Position numbers and translations under genes: made by a program. The notes below the pieces were generated by a model that searched no databases, was not told where the DNA came from, and saw only the letters and a list, made by a program, of their open reading frames with translations. From an uncultured Flavobacteriia bacterium (lineage in GTDB: Bacteria; Bacteroidota; Bacteroidia; Flavobacteriales_D; Crocinitomicaceae): a DNA stretch of 8,575 nt. The stretch spans positions 1-8,575 of the forward strand of contig CAIYXD010000364.1 of NCBI GenBank assembly GCA_903930085.1. Reading direction: 5' to 3'. Positions 1 through 6,403 of this stretch are shown here, piece by piece. Within the stretch, counting starts at the first letter, position 1; each line of letters starts with the position of its first letter.

Positions 1-348
1 ATAGGAAGCAATTTGTGAAATCCCATCGTTGTGTCCAATAAAAACAAGGTCTTTTCCATGGCGTAAATTCCAAATGATTTTTAAATACATTTCCCGATCA
101 CACAAGTATAATTCGTCTGAAAGTATTGTTTTACCCATGAATACAAGATTAGTTAAAATCCTTAATGTTTCTTTAGTGCGCTCTGCTGTAGAGCAAAAAA
201 CAACTGCAGAACTCCAATTTTGTTCGTGTAAATAATAGCCTAAAACATTGGCTTGAATTATTCCTTTAGGAAGTAATTTTCGGTCAAAATCCTTCCCAGA
301 TTCGGACATTTGGTCTGTTTTTGCGTGGCGAATGAGGTGCAGTTTCAT
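1..348 (-). CDS. SixA-like histidine phosphatase family protein (3' part outside window)
   Basis: This is the first 116 codons of a minus-strand gene starting at ATG 348-346; the stop lies beyond base 1. The protein opens with MKLHLIRHAKT, the histidine phosphatase (phosphoglycerate mutase-like) signature in which His8 becomes phosphorylated and Arg7 binds phosphate. Further family landmarks are GKDFDRKLLPKG (residues 18-29), CSTAERTKET (52-61, with the catalytic-pocket Arg57) and IGHNDGIS (104-111, with the second catalytic His106). This spacing and the short N-terminus match SixA-type phosphohistidine phosphatases, usually about 160 residues, so roughly 45 residues are missing. The actual substrate cannot be told from sequence; removal of phosphate from His-phosphorylated proteins is the family role. 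A good promoter lies just upstream at 380-411. Confidence 0.9.
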   Translation of the reverse strand, partial: MKLHLIRHAKTDQMSESGKDFDRKLLPKGIIQANVLGYYLHEQNWSSAVVFCSTAERTKETLRILTNLVFMGKTILSDELYLCDREMYLKIIWNLRHGKDLVFIGHNDGISQIASY

Positions 349-379
349 TGCGCACTATTTTTTTTGAATACCATACGTT

Positions 380-411
380 CAAATATACAAGAAAAGAGGT
401 TTCAATACAAA
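380..411 (-). promoter_or_regulatory. Bacteroidota-type promoter of the SixA-like gene
   Basis: Read on the minus strand, a -33 element TTTG (411-408) is followed after 20 bases by TATATTTG (387-380), an exact match to the Bacteroidota -7 consensus TAnnTTTG. This predicts transcription starting near 375-372 and a leader of about 25 bases before ATG 348. It is the best complete -33/-7 pair in the window. Confidence 0.7.
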
Positions 412-475
412 ATTTGTTTGACCATACCGAATAGGTAAATCGAAAGTTTTGATTTTATTTCTTAACCATTTCAAT

Positions 476-515
476 AAATAAAGTATTGGAATCAAGTAGT
501 TTCAATACTTTATTT
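476..515. repeat. Perfect 13-bp inverted repeat upstream of the T9SS-protein gene
   Basis: AAATAAAGTATTG (476-488) is exactly the reverse complement of CAATACTTTATTT (503-515), with a 14-base spacer. The right arm abuts the putative -7 box at 516-523. The element therefore sits where a regulator bound to DNA would block or assist RNA polymerase. It lies between divergent genes, so a terminator role is unlikely. A DNA operator is the simplest reading, but the AT-rich background means it could be fortuitous. Confidence 0.55.
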
Positions 516-523
516 TATCTTAG
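516..523 (+). promoter_or_regulatory. Possible -7 box of the T9SS-protein gene
   Basis: TATCTTAG differs by one base from TAnnTTTG and lies 14 bases before the ATG at 538, implying a leader of only about 7-10 bases. No -33 element with a 19-21 base spacer is evident (the nearest TTG, 486-488, is 27 bases upstream). This promoter is either weak or activator-dependent, or I have the wrong box. Confidence 0.35.
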
Positions 524-537
524 CACAAAAAATAACA

Positions 538-1632
538 ATGAAGAAATTACTACTTATTTCAAGCTTTTTTAGTGTCAGTATTACTTTTGCACAAATCACC
601 TTGCAATCTGGAGATTTTGCAACGGGAGGCGATACGATTCGGATGAGTCAAGCAAATGATAATGGTTATGATTTCCAATCAACCGGAGCTAGCTATTCTT
701 GGGATTTTTCATCTTTAGTTCCAGTTTCTCAAACTTTGAAGGATTTCCGTTCCATGTCAGGAGCTCCAGCTTTTGTGAATTTTACATTTGGCGTTTTTGC
801 GCCATTAAAATACCAAGCAAGTTATTTTATTGAATCTTCTGCGATTCCAATTGCTCAAATTACTTCTTTTTTACCGGTTACAATTGAAGATATTTTTCAA
901 TTTACACGAATCAATGCCGTTGGTGTTACTTCCGTAGGTTTTTCGCTTGTTGTTAATGGTCAAGCCATACCATTTAAATCGGATACGATTGAAAAAAGGT
1001 ATGAATTACCAGTTGCTTTTGGTAACTCACATTTTTCTCGTGGCTATACGAATATAGATTTTAATCCGATTATAGATGCAACTTGGAACCAACACCGCAC
1101 AAGAACAACAAATGTAGACGGGTATGGATCAATCACGACTCCGTATGGCGCATTTGAAGCGTTGCGCATCAAACATGATATTACAGAAATTGATTCTTTG
1201 TATTTTGTCTTGCCAATTTTTGGAGGCACTTGGATTCCTTTGCCTATTCCAAGTAGTCATGAATATGAATGGTGGACAAACGGCGAAAAAGAACCAATCT
1301 TAAAAATAACAACAAATGAGATTGGTGGTAATGAAACGATTTCTTCAATTGAGTATAGAGATATTTATCGCGGGTTAGATGCGGGGATTTTAGAGCTGCC
1401 ATTCACGGCAAAAATTTATCCAAATCCGACGCAAGATAATTTGTACATTGTTTCTTCTGAAAAAATAGAATCTATTAGAATTATAGATGCTAAGGGAGCA
1501 GTACAATTTGAAAAAACGAATGATTTAGATTTTTTCTCTTCCTTGGATATTTCTGAATTAGCTTCGGGAACGTATCAAATTCAATTAATTTCCGCTTCAA
1601 AAACAAGCGAACAAACTTTTATTAAAGAATAG
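538..1632 (+). CDS. Secreted protein of unknown function with type IX secretion sorting domain
   Basis: A 364-residue protein with a clear Sec signal peptide (MKKLLLISSFFSVSITFA, predicted cleavage before Gln19). The C-terminal 75 or so residues form a type A sorting domain: YPNPTQDNLYI (294-304), a beta-rich middle with IRIIDAKG (313-320), then SGTYQIQL (343-350) and the terminal TSEQTFIKE. Established knowledge: this tail directs export across the outer membrane by the Por/type IX system and is normally removed, the cargo being attached to the surface or released. The middle (about 20-285) is rich in beta strands and aromatic residues, with YEWWTNGEKEPILKI at 243-257. I recognise no catalytic motif there, so its function is unknown. 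ATG 538 is chosen because the signal peptide begins there. The gene is followed after 28 bases by rnpB. Confidence 0.9.
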   Translation: MKKLLLISSFFSVSITFAQITLQSGDFATGGDTIRMSQANDNGYDFQSTGASYSWDFSSLVPVSQTLKDFRSMSGAPAFVNFTFGVFAPLKYQASYFIESSAIPIAQITSFLPVTIEDIFQFTRINAVGVTSVGFSLVVNGQAIPFKSDTIEKRYELPVAFGNSHFSRGYTNIDFNPIIDATWNQHRTRTTNVDGYGSITTPYGAFEALRIKHDITEIDSLYFVLPIFGGTWIPLPIPSSHEYEWWTNGEKEPILKITTNEIGGNETISSIEYRDIYRGLDAGILELPFTAKIYPNPTQDNLYIVSSEKIESIRIIDAKGAVQFEKTNDLDFFSSLDISELASGTYQIQLISASKTSEQTFIKE

Positions 1633-1648
1633 TTCACGGATCTTTTCG

Positions 1649-1656
1649 TATCTTTG
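1649..1656 (+). promoter_or_regulatory. -7 box of rnpB
   Basis: TATCTTTG matches TAnnTTTG exactly and ends 5 bases before 1661, where the P1 helix of RNase P RNA begins. This fits initiation at about 1661-1664. The matching -33 position would fall in the last codons of the preceding gene (around 1625-1628), where I see no good TTTG. Because the RNA's 5' end is fixed independently by base pairing, this box calibrates box-to-start distance for the other promoters in the window. Confidence 0.6.
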
Positions 1657-1660
1657 CGTC

Positions 1661-2039
1661 AAAGGCAAATCGGTCTATCGCTGTCTCGAATTATCGGGAG
1701 AGAGGAAAGTCCGGGCAGTATAGAGCACCGTACTTCCTAACGGGAAGGCTTCAATTATTGGAGACAGAAAGTGCCACAGAAAGGAAAACTACTTAAATAA
1801 GCGCAAGCTTCGTTTGAGAAAAGGTGAAAAGGTGAGGTAAGAGCTCACCGTGTCAATGGCGACATTGATTGCAAGGTAAACCTTACGGACTGAAAGACCA
1901 TGTATACCGAGGCTTGAGGGTTGCTCGCCCAATCTCGGAGGGTAGGTCGCTTGATCCCAATCGTGAGATTGGGGCTAGATAAATGATAGGCAATTTGATT
2001 TCAATCAGAAAACAGAACCCGGCTTATAGATTTGCCTTT
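1661..2039 (+). ncRNA. rnpB: RNase P RNA, bacterial type A
   Basis: This is the catalytic RNA subunit of RNase P, which removes 5' leaders from tRNA precursors. Its ends pair perfectly over 11 bp (AAAGGCAAATC 1661-1671 with GATTTGCCTTT 2029-2039), forming P1. Universal core sequences are present: GAGGAAAGTCCGGGC (1702-1716) and ACAGAACCCGGCTTATAG (from 2012), which together supply helix P4. Also present are GGTAAGAGCTCACCG (P12 hairpin, 1836-1850), GCAAGGTAAACC (1871-1882) and GGGTAGGTCGCTTGA (from 1940). Hairpin P8 (ACTTCCTAACGGGAAG) follows the 5' core. P14 (CAATG-GCGA-CATTG, 1854-1867) and P18 (CCCAATC-GTGA-GATTGGG, 1956-1973) both carry GNRA loops, as expected for docking onto P8. All parts of a type A fold appear present and uninterrupted. 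A T-rich run (2037-2048) follows the 3' strand of P1 and may help end transcription. Mature ends may differ by a few bases. Confidence 0.96.
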
Positions 2040-2505
2040 TATTTTTATAATATTGCTTGGTAAAGCGAATAATAAAAGACGGCTGATTTTTTTCTCTTCT
2101 ATTGGAAATAAAACACGCTTTTTTCGTTTTACCATCTATCGCATATTTAATAGATGTAAAGCTTTTGTTTAGGAAGTTAGTTTTCCGAATTTTCCGAATG
2201 CTATTTATATAGGTGATAATGTTGATGCCACTCGTGTTGGTAAGCACAAGTATATCTCCTTTAATTGTTGCACTGGATAAATAGCTGTATTGTCTTTTTA
2301 GGAATAAAAAGCTTACTAATATCCAAACTATAAAAAGAGGTGCAAGAAAATTTGGCACATGTATAGTTATATATAGTGCTACGAAAAATGCACTATTCAA
2401 TATGAACGCAACGTAATAGAGTAGTCTTTTTTTAGTATCGAGAGTGGAAACAGAAATTTCTTCATGGTTGTCTAGGCGAGCGTTTAAAGTCTCTCTATCT
2501 ATCAT
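2005..2505 (-). CDS. Small two-TM membrane protein of unknown function, 3' end antisense to rnpB
   Basis: A 166-residue protein with no family I can name. A charged N-terminal segment (1-27) precedes two hydrophobic helices, about residues 28-48 and 53-70, joined by a short loop. A basic, beta-prone C-terminal domain follows (75-166, with SSATIKGDILVLTNTSGI near 77-94) and resembles the layout of small membrane-anchored PH-like proteins; that resemblance is only in outline. The start is set at ATG 2505-2503. An in-frame TTG farther up (2529) lies inside the predicted -7 box and so cannot be the start. The stop (2007-2005) falls within rnpB, so the last residues (QIYKPGSVF) are read antisense to the universal RNase P 3' core. 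It follows the lipoprotein gene by 66 bases and may share its transcript. Confidence 0.7.
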   Translation of the reverse strand: MIDRETLNARLDNHEEISVSTLDTKKRLLYYVAFILNSAFFVALYITIHVPNFLAPLFIVWILVSFLFLKRQYSYLSSATIKGDILVLTNTSGINIITYINSIRKIRKTNFLNKSFTSIKYAIDGKTKKACFISNRREKNQPSFIIRFTKQYYKNKRQIYKPGSVF

Positions 2506-2526
2506 TGATTTATTCGTAATGGATTG

Positions 2527-2534
2527 CAAAATTA
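2527..2534 (-). promoter_or_regulatory. -7 box upstream of the two-TM membrane protein
   Basis: On the minus strand this reads TAATTTTG, an exact TAnnTTTG match, 21 bases upstream of ATG 2505. It predicts a start near 2522-2519 and a leader of about 15 bases. A -33 element is poor (CTTTAG near 2551-2556 is the nearest candidate). It would allow expression independent of the lipoprotein gene. Confidence 0.4.
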
Positions 2535-2571
2535 CGCATAAAATTCAATTCTAAAGCATGAAAAGGTAACT

Positions 2572-3537
2572 TTATTTTAGAATTTTTAGGGGGCTTTTGT
2601 AATGGTAATCTAGAAATACAGGACTCGTTTCAGATTTTTTAAAAGCACTATTTTGGTAGGTAAAGAAGCCCGTTTTCGTTGATAAAACAGGAAATTTCTT
2701 CCAATGGTTGTTTAACCGTTTATTAACAGATTCATTTAGTAAATAACCAAAGAAGGCAAGGGCATTTTCATAATTTCTAGCTTGGTTAACGATTCCAAAA
2801 CAAGCCATATTGTAATAACTTCCGCCAGTAAATTGGTTTGGAAAAATCAATTTAAGCTTTTTATCTTTTTTCAAATTCAATACTGAATAACTTGAAAGGA
2901 AAACTGAATGAGAGGGAATTGTATCATTCATTGAAATATATTCCCTTGAGTTTTCTCTCATTTTCTTGATCCAATCCGCCGAATTCCTCTTATTCTTTTT
3001 GCCCATTCTTTGTGCTATTGATGCATAGAATGGATTCCAAAAATCTGCAGTTTGAAGCGAATAAAATGTATTTGATTTCTCCAAAAGATCTTTGTATTCG
3101 GTTATTTTATTACTGGAATCTTTGGACAATGCAACCACATATGGATCTATTCCGATTCCTGCCCAAGTGGATTTTTTAGAACGGTAGTTTTTTTCTAATT
3201 GTTTAGGGAATTTTTCCTTCTTTATTTTATGTAAAAGATTAGAATTATCCAATAGATACATGGAATAGGTGGAAGCTAAAATAACAGCGTCAATTTCTGT
3301 ATCTACGCCTTCCTGCACTAATAATTTCTTTAAACTATCGGCACTAAAGTGGTGGATTTTGACTTGAATGCCAAATGATTTCTCAAAGCTTTTAAATAAA
3401 GTTTCGTCTTTTGGGTCTAAACAATCCGAAGCAATTACAATTTCTTGTTTCTTGGTTGGTCGCGCTTCTTCAATTGAACATGCTGAAAAGCAAAACACAA
3501 GAAAAAGCCAGAAAAATGACGGAAATACTTTAATCAT
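2572..3537 (-). CDS. Solute-binding-type lipoprotein (extracellular solute-binding protein fold), orphan
   Basis: A 321-residue protein with a lipoprotein signal: a hydrophobic stretch, then the lipobox FSAC, giving lipidated Cys20 followed by SIEE. The rest resembles periplasmic binding proteins of the ferric/spermidine type. It has EIVIASDCLDPKDETLFKSF (32-51) as first strand and helix, SFGIQVKIHHF (54-64), a lobe crossover near AGIGIDPYVVALSKDS (126-141), LIFPNQFTGGSYYNMACFGI (230-249) and NYENALAFFGYLL (255-267). Length suits the family. The adjacent tyrosines and N-terminal ligand of ferric-binding members do not seem conserved, so the ligand is unknown. No permease or ATPase gene is nearby. 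ATG 3537 is preferred over an upstream in-frame TTG (3576) because it gives a standard lipoprotein signal and because the -7 box lies between the two. Family assignment is from recall, not a search. Confidence 0.75.
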   Translation of the reverse strand: MIKVFPSFFWLFLVFCFSACSIEEARPTKKQEIVIASDCLDPKDETLFKSFEKSFGIQVKIHHFSADSLKKLLVQEGVDTEIDAVILASTYSMYLLDNSNLLHKIKKEKFPKQLEKNYRSKKSTWAGIGIDPYVVALSKDSSNKITEYKDLLEKSNTFYSLQTADFWNPFYASIAQRMGKKNKRNSADWIKKMRENSREYISMNDTIPSHSVFLSSYSVLNLKKDKKLKLIFPNQFTGGSYYNMACFGIVNQARNYENALAFFGYLLNESVNKRLNNHWKKFPVLSTKTGFFTYQNSAFKKSETSPVFLDYHYKSPLKILK

Positions 3538-3541
3538 GCTA

Positions 3542-3549
3542 CAAAGATA
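3542..3549 (-). promoter_or_regulatory. -7 box of the lipoprotein gene (predicted leaderless)
   Basis: On the minus strand this reads TATCTTTG, an exact TAnnTTTG match that ends only 4 bases before ATG 3537. Using the rnpB spacing, transcription would begin at or within the start codon. No clear -33 TTTG at the usual distance is visible. Confidence 0.5.
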
Positions 3550-3590
3550 TTCAAGATTCTTCGTATGTACTTTCAATAAATAGAATTAAT

Positions 3591-3598
3591 TAACTTTG
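3591..3598 (+). promoter_or_regulatory. -7 box of the HEAT-like gene (predicted 3-6 base leader)
   Basis: TAACTTTG matches TAnnTTTG exactly and ends 10 bases before the GTG at 3609. The predicted start near 3603-3606 leaves only a few A residues as leader, too short for a conventional ribosome binding site. It lies 41 bases from the oppositely oriented box at 3542-3549, so the two promoters probably influence each other. A -33 element is weak (TATG at 3564-3567). Confidence 0.5.
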
Positions 3599-3608
3599 CA
3601 GAAAAAAA

Positions 3609-4199
3609 GTGTCGACAAATAACGGAGGAAAACAGCAAAAAATAAAGGTTAAGCTACTCATAGATGAGTTAAATTCTGGAAATCCATCTAAAATCAGTGC
3701 GTCAATAAAAGCCTTGCAGGCAAATGGTGATATTTCAATTTTAGAACCAATGGTGCGCTTGCTTTTATCCGATGTTTCGGAAAAGATAAAGTCGGAAGTC
3801 ATAGAGTTTCTATCTAGTTTGAAAGATACCGATTCTGTGGACGAAATTATGCGAATTTTAAAAGATCCAGCATATAATGTAGTTAGAGGAAATATCTTAG
3901 CAACGATATGGAACAGTCCACTGAATTACAGCTATTATTTAGCCGATTTTGTTGAGATTGCTGTAGAAGGAGATTTTATGGAAGCAGTGGAATGTCTTAC
4001 TATTATTGAAAATCTAGAAGGGCCATTTGAGGAAAGATATGTGTTGGAATCTCAATTACATCTGCAGGATTACGCGAAAGACACCACTCCAAAAGATCCG
4101 AAAAAAGCACAAATAATGAGCGAGATTGCCATCTTAATCAAAGATTTCAGTAACATGGATGAAGACGATGAAATTGAATTTTTTAATGAGGAGGATTAA
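3609..4199 (+). CDS. HEAT-repeat-like acidic protein of unknown function
   Basis: A 196-residue soluble protein without signal peptide or membrane segment. Residues about 13-115 read as paired amphipathic helices typical of HEAT/armadillo repeats (for example SGNPSKISASIKALQANGD at 23-41, then MVRLLLSDVSEKIKSEVIEFLSS at 48-70, which recurs in style at DSVDEIMRILKD). The C-terminus is strongly acidic (MDEDDEIEFFNEED, 183-196). HEAT folds are usually binding surfaces without catalysis; the partner is not evident here. The start is GTG 3609: the frame is closed just upstream by TAA at 3591-3593 and the first internal ATG is Met48, which would cut off the first repeat. The gene converges on sufD with 63 bases between the stops. 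Confidence 0.8.
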   Translation: MSTNNGGKQQKIKVKLLIDELNSGNPSKISASIKALQANGDISILEPMVRLLLSDVSEKIKSEVIEFLSSLKDTDSVDEIMRILKDPAYNVVRGNILATIWNSPLNYSYYLADFVEIAVEGDFMEAVECLTIIENLEGPFEERYVLESQLHLQDYAKDTTPKDPKKAQIMSEIAILIKDFSNMDEDDEIEFFNEED

Positions 4200-4262
4200 T
4201 AACACCTTTCACAAAATTAGGGGCATTAAATAAATACAGCTAAATATTTCTCGTTTTACCGT

Positions 4263-5534
4263 TCAAAATTCCCAACCAAAACGGTCTTTCAATATAGAAT
4301 GTGTAAATTCTAGTACTTTTTCGTTTTCAATTTTCCCTAAAACATCACCAATAAACGCGGAAACCATTAAATGACGGGCAGATTTTTCTGATATACCGCG
4401 CGCACGAAGGTAAAATATCGCCTCATCGTCCAATTGGCCTGTGGTGGAGCCGTGCGAACATTTCACATCATCCGCATAAATTTCCAATTCTGGCTTGGAG
4501 TTGATAGTTGCAGAATCACTTAATAAAACATTGGCATTGGATTGAAAAGCATTTATTTTTTGAGAATCCTTTCGCACAAAAACTTTTCCGTTAAAAACGG
4601 CTGTGGAGGAATCATCCATTACGCCTTTGTATAATTCATGGGACTCACAATTCGGGGCGCAGTGGTCTACAATTGTATGGTTGTCAACATGTTGATTTTC
4701 CTTTAGTAAATAAATACCATTGAGGTGAGTAGCGCAATTCACGCCTTTCACGCCAATATTCAGATTGTTTCGCACCAAAGTTCCATCCAAAGTGAGTGTA
4801 TTGATGGTGAATGTAGAATCCTTTTCCTGGTGAACTTCTTCCGTTGCAACGTGAAAATTCCCCATCTCTTCATACTGAATTTTATCAATTGTCAAAAATG
4901 CATTTTCTCCGGTTACAATTTCAGTTACAACATTAGAAAAACAATTCTTTGCATTCTGACTAAAAAATCCTTGAATGATATGTGCTTTGGAGAATTTTCC
5001 TGCATGAATGTAATTCCGAAAATTGCTTACATTGTTTTCGCCGCGTATTATGTGTGTAATCTGAATCGATTGTTCAAGTAGTGTATGATCTGAAATTTTT
5101 ATATAAATGCCATCGTTTGCGTGTGCAACATTGATAGCGGTGAATACCTCTCCTTCAACGGTAGCCAATTTTCCAATCTGAGAAAGTTCTTCTGCATCGC
5201 ACAAGGAAAGCGGTTTTATGCTTATTCCTTCTGGAATTATTACGGAGGAAATACCGGGAAGAAACACCCCATTTTCAAACACAAAAGTTAATGCATTTGA
5301 ATCTATCGTTACAGGATTTGGAGTCGTACTATTTTCAATTTTCGTAGCTGCTTTAATTGCCGCAATTCTTCCAACGCGCGTATATTTCCAAGCTTCTTTT
5401 CTAGTAGTGGGGAAATCATTTGTTAACAATGAAATAGCAGCACTTTGCAACAGTTCTTCCGGAAACTTTAACGAAGTAGGACTAAGGTTATGAATAAAAG
5501 CGGTTAATTTATTTTCTTGCAGTATTTCGTTCAT
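4263..5534 (-). CDS. sufD: Fe-S cluster assembly protein SufD
   Basis: SufD is the SufB paralogue that completes the SufBC2D scaffold, on which Fe-S clusters are built in the cytoplasm; it is linked to iron entry. The 423-residue protein has the family's helical N-terminus with RKEAWKYTRVGRI (45-57), a long right-handed beta-helix core, and a conserved C-terminal block. That block includes HCAPNCESHELYKGVMDD (291-308), FNGKVFVRKDSQKINAFQSN (314-333) and LEIYADDVKCSHGSTTGQLD (350-369). His361 in KCSHG corresponds to the functionally important C-terminal His of E. coli SufD. YLRARGISEKSARHLM (375-390) is the helical SufC-contact region. It is the last gene of the operon, 41 bases after sufC, and no sufS follows. 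ATG 5534 is the natural start. Confidence 0.96.
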   Translation of the reverse strand: MNEILQENKLTAFIHNLSPTSLKFPEELLQSAAISLLTNDFPTTRKEAWKYTRVGRIAAIKAATKIENSTTPNPVTIDSNALTFVFENGVFLPGISSVIIPEGISIKPLSLCDAEELSQIGKLATVEGEVFTAINVAHANDGIYIKISDHTLLEQSIQITHIIRGENNVSNFRNYIHAGKFSKAHIIQGFFSQNAKNCFSNVVTEIVTGENAFLTIDKIQYEEMGNFHVATEEVHQEKDSTFTINTLTLDGTLVRNNLNIGVKGVNCATHLNGIYLLKENQHVDNHTIVDHCAPNCESHELYKGVMDDSSTAVFNGKVFVRKDSQKINAFQSNANVLLSDSATINSKPELEIYADDVKCSHGSTTGQLDDEAIFYLRARGISEKSARHLMVSAFIGDVLGKIENEKVLEFTHSILKDRFGWEF

Positions 5535-5575
5535 GCGGTTCTTTTTTTCAAATTCTTTGTAACTTTCACTGCAGA

Positions 5576-6331
5576 TTATTTCGCTTCAACTTCCGCTTTA
5601 ATCCAATCATAGCCACGCTCTTCTAATTCTAGAGCAAGGTCTTTTGTTCCCGTTTTTACAATTTTCCCATCGTACAAAACATGCACAAAATCAGGCACAA
5701 TATAGTCCAAAAGTCTTTGGTAATGTGTGATAACAATTGTTGCGTTTTCGGATGATTTCAGTGTGTTTACACCTTTTGCAACTATTCTTAGGGCATCGAT
5801 ATCCAAACCGGAATCCGTTTCATCTAAGATTGCTAATTTAGGCTCCAACATCGCCATTTGAAATATTTCATTTCGTTTCTTTTCTCCGCCAGAAAAACCT
5901 TCATTTACTGATCTTGAGGCAAGTTTTGCATTTAATTCTACAAGTGCAGATTTTTCACGCACCATCGCCATGAAATCTTTTGCGGAAATTTGTTCCTCTC
6001 CTTTGTATTCTCGAATTTCATTTAATGCTGTTCGTAAGAAATTTACATTTGAAACACCTGGAATTTCAATAGGATACTGAAAAGCAAGAAATAATCCTTC
6101 TCTAGCGCGGTCTTCTGTATCTAATTCCAACAAATCTTTCCCATCGAATTCTATGGATCCTTCTGTTACTTCGTATGCTTCTCTTCCAGCTAAAACGGAG
6201 GCTAAGGTGCTTTTTCCGGCACCATTTGGCCCCATGATTGCATGCACTTCTCCAGCTTTAACTTCTAGATTTAAGCCTTTCAATATTTCTTTGCCATCAA
6301 TTGAGGCATGTAAATTTGTTATTTTAATCAT
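5576..6331 (-). CDS. sufC: Fe-S cluster assembly ATPase SufC
   Basis: SufC is a soluble ABC-type ATPase whose dimerisation on ATP binding reshapes SufB-SufD during cluster building. The 251-residue sequence has every nucleotide-binding element: Walker A GPNGAGKST (34-42), Q-loop Gln85 in AFQYPIEIPGV, signature FSGGEKKR (146-153), Walker B LAILDE (166-171), D-loop SGLD (174-177) and switch His203 in ITHYQ. FSGGEKKRNEIFQMA and DETDSGLDIDAL are typical of SufC rather than transporter ATPases. The start is ATG 6331-6329. A TTG two codons upstream (6337) is in frame but less likely. It follows sufB by 72 bases, the widest gap in the operon, and precedes sufD by 41. Confidence 0.97.
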   Translation of the reverse strand: MIKITNLHASIDGKEILKGLNLEVKAGEVHAIMGPNGAGKSTLASVLAGREAYEVTEGSIEFDGKDLLELDTEDRAREGLFLAFQYPIEIPGVSNVNFLRTALNEIREYKGEEQISAKDFMAMVREKSALVELNAKLASRSVNEGFSGGEKKRNEIFQMAMLEPKLAILDETDSGLDIDALRIVAKGVNTLKSSENATIVITHYQRLLDYIVPDFVHVLYDGKIVKTGTKDLALELEERGYDWIKAEVEAK

Positions 6332-6403
6332 AATCAATTTTATATGTAAATCAGAATTCGTTTCAAATTGTAATTCAAAATTTACAGTTCTTAGTATATT
6401 CTT

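Noticed and set aside
29..235. Plus-strand open frame of 68 codons at the left edge
   Set aside because: It is antisense to the SixA-like phosphatase, whose catalytic motifs are intact in the other strand.
1928..1962. Repeat of CCCAATC at 1928-1934 and 1956-1962 within rnpB, which could give an alternative P18 pairing
   Set aside because: The second copy forms the expected P18 hairpin with a GNRA loop, which is local and favoured; the first copy overlaps the P16-region strand CTCGG. Nothing suggests a switch.
2506..2529. TTG at 2529 as a start for the two-TM membrane protein, adding 8 residues
   Set aside because: The TTG lies inside the predicted -7 box TAATTTTG (2534-2527), so it would not be in the transcript; ATG 2505 follows at a sensible distance.
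3538..3576. TTG at 3576 as a start for the lipoprotein, adding 13 residues
   Set aside because: It would place charged residues ahead of an already complete lipoprotein signal, and the -7 box lies within this extension.
4725..5081. Plus-strand open frame of 118 codons
   Set aside because: It lies wholly antisense to sufD, which has clear family motifs; its translation has no recognisable domain.
6332..6403. Internal promoter in the 72-base sufB-sufC gap
   Set aside because: The nearest -7-like matches on the minus strand have one base too many between TA and TTTG, and no -33 partner is apparent.
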